Source of the DNA: Ktedonobacter racemifer DSM 44963
Lineage (GTDB): Bacteria > Chloroflexota > Ktedonobacteria > Ktedonobacterales > Ktedonobacteraceae
DNA: 64,000 bases
Assembly: GCF_000178855.1 (NCBI RefSeq)
Contig: NZ_ADVG01000002.1
Span: forward strand, 744,001-808,000
Reading direction: 5' to 3'
The position numbers and the translations under genes were made by a program. This document shows positions 59,098-64,000 of this stretch, one piece after another (positions within the stretch are counted from its first letter, which is position 1; every line of letters starts with the position of its first letter). The notes under the pieces were generated by a model. That model ran no database searches. It was given only the letters and a program-made list of their open reading frames with translations, and was not told where the DNA came from.

Positions 59098-60495
59098 ATG
59101 CCGAAAAATTCCTTTTTTCGTCGCATGCCCAGAGTGTTATTTGCCTCCACTGCTATGCTTGGCCTGCTGGCTAGCTTCACGCTAGGCACCGGCCAGGCGG
59201 CGCACGCGGCTGGACACGTCAATCCGAATGCGGTCACCATCAACCCACAGCACGTATATGCGGGTAAGGTCCAGGATGGTCCCACGTTCAAGTGCCAGTC
59301 TGCGACTGCGGCAGTTCGCTGCTACGGTCCACAGCAGATTCGCACGGCATATAACATTCAGTCCGTTCTTAATTCCGGTATCACCGGCAAGGGTCGCAAC
59401 ATTGTGATCGTCGACGCCTTTAGCGCTCCGGCGATTGCCAGTGATTTGCAACTCTTCGATAAGACCTTTGGTCTTCAGGATGCGCCCCTCAATATCATCG
59501 CTCCTGATGGTCTAACACCTTTTGATCCCAACGATGCCAACCAGGTCGGCTGGTCTGGTGAGATCTCCCTGGATGTCGAGTGGGCGCATGCCGTCGCTCC
59601 CGACGCCACGATCAACCTGGTCCTGGCCAAAACCAATAACGATGAGGATATCCTCAGCGCGACCCGTTACGCGGTTGACCACAACCTGGGCGATGTGATC
59701 TCACAGAGCTTTGGTGAGGGCGAGACCTGTGTCGATCCCAAGCTGCTCAAGAAAGAGCATCAGCTCTTCTTTGAGGCGACCCAGAAGCACATCACGCTCT
59801 TTGCCTCCGCTGGCGACCAGGGTTCTTCGCAGCCTAGCTGCGATGGCTCCGGCAACTTCTTTCTGAGCGCATCTTCTCCCGCTGCTGATCCCCTGGTGAC
59901 CTCCATTGGCGGTACTCAGCTCATCGCTGATCCCGTGACCGGTGCGTACCAGAGTGAGGTAGTCTGGAATGAGCCTCAGTTTGGCAGCGCGGGCGGCGGT
60001 GGCTTCAGCACCATCTACCGCAAGCCATTCTACCAGTACGGCACCCAGGGGATTAAAAACTTCCGTGGCGAGCCTGACGTCTCCTACAATGCCGCCATCA
60101 ATGGTGGTGTGCTGACCGTCTGGAGTGAGTCTGGAATTACTGGCGGAATCTTCATCTTCGGTGGCACCAGCGCCGGGTCTCCCCAGTGGGCAGGCATCAC
60201 TGCGCTTGGCGCGCAGAAGGCCAACCATCGCCTGGGCTTCCTCAATCCCGCTTTCTATCTGATTGGGCATACCTCGCTCGCCAAACAGGTCTTCCACGAC
60301 ACCACTGTTGGCAATAACGGCTATGCCTACGCAGACGCCAACGGGAATACGGTCACCATTCCTGGCTACAGCGCCGGTAAAGGCTGGGATGCGGCAACCG
60401 GTTGGGGTACCCCCGACGTCTCCAAACTCCTGTCCGTGCTTATACCATTCTCCTGCGGCGAGAACAATGCCGCAAACATTGCTTCACTACACTAA
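59098..60495 (+). CDS. Secreted sedolisin (S53) serine-carboxyl peptidase, short form
   Basis: A 465-aa exported protein with a signal peptide at 1-39 (RVLFASTAMLGLLASFTLGT, AHAA). The S53 catalytic set is present: Glu and Asp in GEISLDVEWAHAVAP (near 155 and 159), the oxyanion Asp in LFASAGDQGSS, and Ser in FGGTSAGSPQWAG (near 358). The Ca-site end is WDAATGWGTPD. Sedolisins are acid-active endopeptidases. Classical members have an N-terminal prodomain of about 180 residues; here only ~60 residues separate the signal from the catalytic domain, as in some bacterial relatives. Start ATG 59098 has CTGGAG upstream. Confidence 0.9.
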   Translation: MPKNSFFRRMPRVLFASTAMLGLLASFTLGTGQAAHAAGHVNPNAVTINPQHVYAGKVQDGPTFKCQSATAAVRCYGPQQIRTAYNIQSVLNSGITGKGRNIVIVDAFSAPAIASDLQLFDKTFGLQDAPLNIIAPDGLTPFDPNDANQVGWSGEISLDVEWAHAVAPDATINLVLAKTNNDEDILSATRYAVDHNLGDVISQSFGEGETCVDPKLLKKEHQLFFEATQKHITLFASAGDQGSSQPSCDGSGNFFLSASSPAADPLVTSIGGTQLIADPVTGAYQSEVVWNEPQFGSAGGGGFSTIYRKPFYQYGTQGIKNFRGEPDVSYNAAINGGVLTVWSESGITGGIFIFGGTSAGSPQWAGITALGAQKANHRLGFLNPAFYLIGHTSLAKQVFHDTTVGNNGYAYADANGNTVTIPGYSAGKGWDAATGWGTPDVSKLLSVLIPFSCGENNAANIASLH

Positions 60496-60528
60496 TGTAA
60501 TAGGCTTCTAAAGAAGAGCAAGAGGCCC

Positions 60529-60576
60529 ACACAGAGAAGCGGAGGACTCGCCAATGAGTCCTCCGCTTCTCTGTGT
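60529..60576. terminator. Perfect 21-bp hairpin between convergent genes
   Basis: Arms 60529-60549 and 60556-60576 are exactly complementary with a 6-nt loop. It lies just after the sedolisin gene and before the convergent HELxE protein gene, and probably ends the sedolisin transcript. Nothing else is seen up to 60700. Confidence 0.8.
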
Positions 60577-60700
60577 TCTATCCCAGCCCGACGCTGCAAA
60601 AGCACGCGTCGCGGACCACACATCGTTCTAGAGGGATACGAGGAAGCTAAACCGTTCTGCCTGATTACTGCACGCTTATCCGATAAGGGACCCAACTCTG

Positions 60701-61795
60701 CTAGCAGCTTACCGAGTAGCTCGTAAAGTCTTTGTTCCCCAGATAGGTGTAGCGCCCCTTGTAGCCAATAGAGGGACTCTGGCGCGAGAACCAGGAGAAG
60801 TTGACCTCGTCCTGGAGGGTATAGCCATCCTTGTGGAAGACGACGCCCACCAGGGGATCACCAACCTCAAGGACATCGCTGCACCCATACTGCGGCTCAG
60901 ATGGCACCGACCAGCTTGGTACAACATTAGTTGTGTATGGGTCAGCAACCCACTCAGCCAGCTCATGACTCAAGGCACCCGTGTTCGAGAAGCCACTGTA
61001 GAGGTACTGGTCGTAGTACGACGCCCAGGCATAGGTCAGGTCGCCAGGTAGGCCCTGCCCGGTCGAGTTATGATAACCACCCACGCCCAGCTCGATGAGC
61101 ACATCATAGGTCAAGAAGATGGTCAGGCCGTTGGAGGTTGCCTTGTATTGCCCCAGCAACTGCTGCATCTGTGTATCCCACCAGTTGATATCATCGATAT
61201 TGCCATAAATGTGGTTGGTATTCGTGGATACGAGCTCGCCCTGACCCGGAGCAACATTGATAGTAAAGGTCTTCTTAACGTTGGGTTTGTCCAGCAGGAC
61301 GTGATAGTTAGGGCTGAACTTCTGGATCGATTTCCAGAACGAGGCACGCTGAATGGCATCGGTATACTGCGTATGTCCGGTCTGGAAATCCTCTTTTTTG
61401 AAGAGAGGCGAATCTGTTACAGAATCGACTTTCTTCGATCCATCAAACACAGTATTCCCAAAGACTACCTTGATGGGTACGATATTGACTGGAATTTTGG
61501 TCGTCTTCGATCCCTGCGTGGGGTCGGTACCAACCATGGTATAGGGGTAAGTGACTCCATCAACCGTGAACGTCGAGGTCCATGTCGCCAGGGCGGCAGG
61601 AACATGGTTGCTCCTCAAGGCATTCTTGGGCGGGTCATGATGGAAATAGTAGAAACGTGGTGTGATGTTCGATGCCGCACTGGTGGCAGCCGCTGCCGAT
61701 CCACTGCCCATCAAAGAGATGCTTAAAGCCAGCAGCGTAGACAGCATCAACACACCCAGAGACGAGAGGTTTAGCATTTTTTTGTGTAAGGCCAC
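60701..61795 (-). CDS. Secreted protein with HELxE motif, candidate metallopeptidase
   Basis: A 364-aa exported protein. The signal peptide is residues 1-37 (MLNLSSLGVLMLSTLLALSI, ending GSAAAA). SHELAEWVADPYT near residue 270 contains HELxE, similar to zinc-peptidase HExxH/HELxE helices, and a conserved-looking YGCSDVLEVGDPL follows. Proteins with SHELAExxxDP are frequent as secreted, uncharacterised proteins in soil bacteria. Whether it cleaves protein is not known. GTG 61795 has AAAGGGAG upstream; ATG 61777 is an alternative, and the frame to 61918 has no support. It is convergent with the sedolisin gene. Confidence 0.7.
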   Translation of the reverse strand: MALHKKMLNLSSLGVLMLSTLLALSISLMGSGSAAAATSAASNITPRFYYFHHDPPKNALRSNHVPAALATWTSTFTVDGVTYPYTMVGTDPTQGSKTTKIPVNIVPIKVVFGNTVFDGSKKVDSVTDSPLFKKEDFQTGHTQYTDAIQRASFWKSIQKFSPNYHVLLDKPNVKKTFTINVAPGQGELVSTNTNHIYGNIDDINWWDTQMQQLLGQYKATSNGLTIFLTYDVLIELGVGGYHNSTGQGLPGDLTYAWASYYDQYLYSGFSNTGALSHELAEWVADPYTTNVVPSWSVPSEPQYGCSDVLEVGDPLVGVVFHKDGYTLQDEVNFSWFSRQSPSIGYKGRYTYLGNKDFTSYSVSC

Positions 61796-62311
61796 AGATT
61801 TTCTCCCTTTTTGTGATTTTTTATATGCATCGAGGCCATAAGGGTTATAAGCAATCAGGCAGAACTTGGCGCCCCTCGATATCCCAGGAGAAATTCTTCG
61901 TCTATCCAGAAGCTTCAACCTACAGAGGCTTACTATCAGTTTTCAGCTCTGGCTAACCACTGAAACGCCGTAACGTATGCAAAAAGTTAAACTTCTGATT
62001 AAAACTTCCGAAAGGATCGAATACCTCAAAAGTATAAATTGTCGCGTATAGAAAATCAAGTCATTCTATCAGCATTTTAGCGCTAGTTTGTCAAAAATCC
62101 CCATAAAGGGGTATAAGCATGTGAGATGCGGCATTGTTGCGTTTCTCATGCTTATACCTCGCTTAATACTTAGGGCGCGCTCTAAGTCAAGAAGCCAACC
62201 AGGACTTTCGGGGAATCACATAGAAAGATCTTCATGTTCTCCGTCTTATATATTGAGAAAGCGAATAAGCAGGTAGTAAACAGCGATACTGAGGATCAGG
62301 AGAGAGGACCC
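61796..62311. other. Divergent intergenic region with an imperfect hairpin at 62110-62158
   Basis: About 515 bases between the HELxE and transglycosylase genes. GGTATAAGCATG (from 62110) pairs with CATGCTTATACC (to 62158) and the stem extends with one bulge to about 16 bp. It may be an operator or leader hairpin of the downstream lipoprotein gene. No other gene is visible. Confidence 0.5.
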
Positions 62312-63229
62312 ATGCGCCGAATGTCTCTTTTACGTGTGCAAGGTATGCGTATAATGGCGAGTCTTTCCATGCTCCTCGTCCTCTGCGTCATCACCGCGTG
62401 CAGCATGGGTTCCTCATCGTCTTCCGCGCCTCTTCCTCGCAAGGCTCAGGTTGCTATGCCGATTTCCACACCTCCTAAAGATGGCTGGCACTTCTCCTCA
62501 CGCCCAACGCCAACTCCCGTGCCACCAACGCCTACAAAGCCTGCTCCTACCACCGTTACTACTACAATGGGCATGCTGCCCCCTGGCTCAGCTCTGCCTG
62601 GCGAGGCGGAGTGCGCCGCCCGCGTTCAACGCTCATCCTGGGAGCCACGCCCCCAGAACGCCGACGCCAATCATCGCGTGCCCACAACATCCCAACTGGC
62701 CCAGCTTGACCCCAAACAAAACAAATACACCCACCAGATCACCGGCAACTTCACCGGCACTACCGACGAGATCCTGCAATGGGTGGCCTGCAAATGGGGC
62801 ATCGATCCCGATATCGTACGCGCCCAGGCAGTAGTAGAATCCTACTGGGTGCAAAGCACCAAGGGCGGCGCTACCACCAATCAGTCTGTCTGTCCGCCTG
62901 GCACCTGGGATGGCAAGGCCTGCTATCAATACTGGGGCCTGCTCCAGCTCACCTACCAGTACTGGAAGAGCGCCTGGCCGATGATGCGCGACGATACCGC
63001 CTTTGGCGCCGAGTACGTCTATGGCCTCATTCGCACCTGCTATGATGGCCAGGCCAGCTACACCAACGCTCCCACAGCAGGTTATCCCCCCTATCATGCG
63101 GGCGACATCTGGGGATGTATGGGCTCCTGGTACAGCGGTCAGTGGTATCCCGCTAACGCCCTCGACTACATTAGCTCCGTCAAAAAACACTATACCAACA
63201 AGACCTGGCGCACCTATCAATACTTCTGA
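62312..63229 (+). CDS. Lipoprotein with lytic-transglycosylase-like domain
   Basis: A 305-aa exported protein. The lipoprotein signal is MLLVLCVITACSMG (lipobox ITAC). A Pro/Thr-rich linker (residues ~55-90; PTPTPVPPTPTKP) leads to a lysozyme-like domain from ~140. The domain begins DEILQWVACKWGIDPDIVRA and has the catalytic Glu candidate in AVVESYWV near 175 and YQYWGLLQLTYQYW. It probably cleaves peptidoglycan glycan strands at the cell surface. ATG 62312 has AGGAGAGAGG upstream and begins a proper signal peptide; the frame to 62234 is not needed. Confidence 0.82.
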   Translation: MRRMSLLRVQGMRIMASLSMLLVLCVITACSMGSSSSSAPLPRKAQVAMPISTPPKDGWHFSSRPTPTPVPPTPTKPAPTTVTTTMGMLPPGSALPGEAECAARVQRSSWEPRPQNADANHRVPTTSQLAQLDPKQNKYTHQITGNFTGTTDEILQWVACKWGIDPDIVRAQAVVESYWVQSTKGGATTNQSVCPPGTWDGKACYQYWGLLQLTYQYWKSAWPMMRDDTAFGAEYVYGLIRTCYDGQASYTNAPTAGYPPYHAGDIWGCMGSWYSGQWYPANALDYISSVKKHYTNKTWRTYQYF

Positions 63230-63267
63230 TAGCGCACACAGGGGTCCAGGGGTAATCCCTGGCGAGG

Positions 63268-63660
63268 TTGAAGGGGTCGTCCTCTCTCCAGAACGACTTC
63301 GCGGATGGGATCTGCTTTGTCTCGCTGGCCATGCTCAGCGATTCCTCTTTCGTCCTGCCCTCTATTGCTCAGGAACTGGGTATTCTGGAACGCCTGCGCG
63401 AGCAGGGTGAATTGGAGCCAGCCCGGCGTGCTCATGCTCTACACTATCTCAAGCTGGCACAGGAGGCCGAGCCTCGCCTCAGGGGCGCGCAACAGCTTGT
63501 ATGGATGAGGCGCCTGACCCACGAGCAGGAGAATATCCGCGCCGCTCTGGGCTGGTTAATTGAGCAGGAAGAGATCGAGCTTATGATAAGCTTCTGTGCC
63601 GCGTTGGGCTGGTTCTGGCACCTGCGCGGCCATTGGAATGAGGGACGCCAGCTCACCTGA
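63268..63660 (+). pseudogene. Remnant of an ATPase-type LuxR/SARP-like regulator
   Basis: A 130-residue frame that joins two separate pieces of a large regulator. FADGICFVSLAMLSD with VLPSIAQELG is from its NB-ARC-type ATPase, and LERLREQGELEPARRAHALH, then EQENIRAALGWL and FWHLRGHWNEGRQL, is from a region several hundred residues further on. Middle, N-terminus and the C-terminal TPR/LuxR parts are missing. The upstream frame has a stop, and hairpin copy G follows the stop codon by 8 bp. It is a decayed gene fragment with an internal deletion. Confidence 0.72.
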
Positions 63661-63667
63661 TAGATGT

Positions 63668-63726
63668 CAAGATAAGGACGTGGTGGTGGACTGGTGGAGC
63701 CAGTCCACCACCACGTCCTTATCTTG
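63668..63726. repeat. Perfect long hairpin (27-bp arms), family copy G
   Basis: Arms 63668-63694 and 63700-63726 are exactly complementary with the 5-nt loop TGGAG. The arm includes CGTGGTGGTGG, close to the ATGTGGTGG of copies A and C. It begins 8 bp after the truncated regulator frame. Confidence 0.92.
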
Positions 63727-63856
63727 CGTTCTTCCATGTTGCTTTTCTTATTGAATCCTCTATCAGCCAAATTGCCTACTAATACACTTTTATATTGACA
63801 CCCACCTTTTTCACCATTATAGTGAGCACACTACATGTCTGCAAGGTGGAAGTGTC

Positions 63857-64000
63857 ATGATTCATCCTCAACTGCATGAGCTCTATCATGGTCGCATGAA
63901 TGAAGAGCAGCAAGCCATCATCTCCCACAGAGAGGGGCCTCTCCTGGTCATCGCTGGTCCGGGCTCCGGTAAAACCCATAGCATTACTCTGCTGGCGATG
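63857..64000 (+). CDS. UvrD/Rep-family helicase, cut by the right window edge
   Basis: 48 codons from ATG 63857 (AAGGTGGA upstream) to the edge without a stop. The text RMNEEQQAIISHREGPLLVI then AGPGSGKTHSITLLAM is the Q-motif plus Walker A of superfamily-1 helicases of the UvrD/Rep/PcrA type, which unwind DNA during repair and replication. Whether it is UvrD itself or a relative cannot be said from this part. Confidence 0.85.
   Translation, partial: MIHPQLHELYHGRMNEEQQAIISHREGPLLVIAGPGSGKTHSITLLAM

Noticed and set aside
1..64000. CRISPR array
   Set aside because: No regularly spaced direct repeats were seen; the repeated structures are isolated hairpins with different sequences, and tnpB elements occur without any array.
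1..64000. tRNA or rRNA genes
   Set aside because: No cloverleaf with a GTTCGA-type arm and acceptor pairing, and no rRNA-like stretch, was found by eye in the intergenic regions.

Overview
The window reads as chromosomal DNA of a soil-type, filamentous Chloroflexota bacterium, most likely class Ktedonobacteria. That is inferred from gene style: an XRE/NB-ARC/TPR regulator, a remnant of an ATPase-type LuxR regulator, sedolisin, C39 and CHAP secreted enzymes, many tnpB-only insertion sequences and wide intergenic spaces. No 16S rRNA or tRNA gene was seen to confirm it. GC content is moderately high by eye. Both ends cut a gene: a sugar-porter MFS gene on the left and a UvrD-type helicase gene on the right.

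Layout. 1-5 kb: transporters (sugar porter, NhaA, EntS-like MFS, YihY). 5-11.4 kb: secreted C39 and CHAP proteins, a large STAND regulator, an FMN reductase behind a SoxR/MerR-type promoter, and a degenerate histidine kinase. 11.6-15.2 kb: a lipoprotein gene cut by a complete 2,237-bp IS with 20-bp terminal repeats and a 5-bp target duplication. 15.3-22.7 kb: two divergent AraC regulators, then an MFS/acyl-CoA ligase/acyltransferase/esterase operon behind a 28-bp palindrome. 22.8-30.2 kb: an LLM oxidoreductase, an ABC transporter coupled to a NarL-type two-component system, and a membrane-anchored EEP hydrolase. 30.2-33.6 kb: two tnpB elements, one frameshifted. 34.3-42.2 kb: an eight-gene potassium operon (kdpD-like, kdpE, a lone receiver, a 27-aa peptide, kdpF, kdpA, kdpB, kdpC). 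42.6-45 kb: a divergent Na/Ca-exchanger-like protein and a second copy of the 27-aa peptide. 45-46.7 kb: a third tnpB. 46.9-51.2 kb: a DUF2254 protein and a PknG-like kinase split by a deletion of its catalytic lobe. 51.7-56.4 kb: a second kdp locus (kdpC, kdpA, an argB-like kinase, a kinase-less KdpD) without kdpB. 56.5-58.6 kb: an IS630 remnant and an ECF41 (SigJ) sigma factor with a divergent small gene. 59-63.7 kb: sedolisin, a HELxE secreted protein, a transglycosylase-like lipoprotein and a regulator remnant.

Potassium transport is the strongest functional theme. Locus 1 carries sensor, regulators and all pump subunits. Locus 2 carries only KdpA and KdpC, so it would need a KdpB from elsewhere, perhaps locus 1. 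The 27-aa peptide sits immediately before kdpF in locus 1 and recurs about 7 kb further on beside another tiny membrane protein, so it is a candidate unnamed accessory peptide.

Across the window there is a family of long, perfect intergenic hairpins (26-32 bp arms, 3-7 nt loops). Arm sequences differ from copy to copy, yet each copy is perfectly self-complementary. Several copies sit next to the same 13-base GC-rich tag. These hairpins, the face-to-face ECF41 promoters and the duplicated micropeptide are the most interesting signals.
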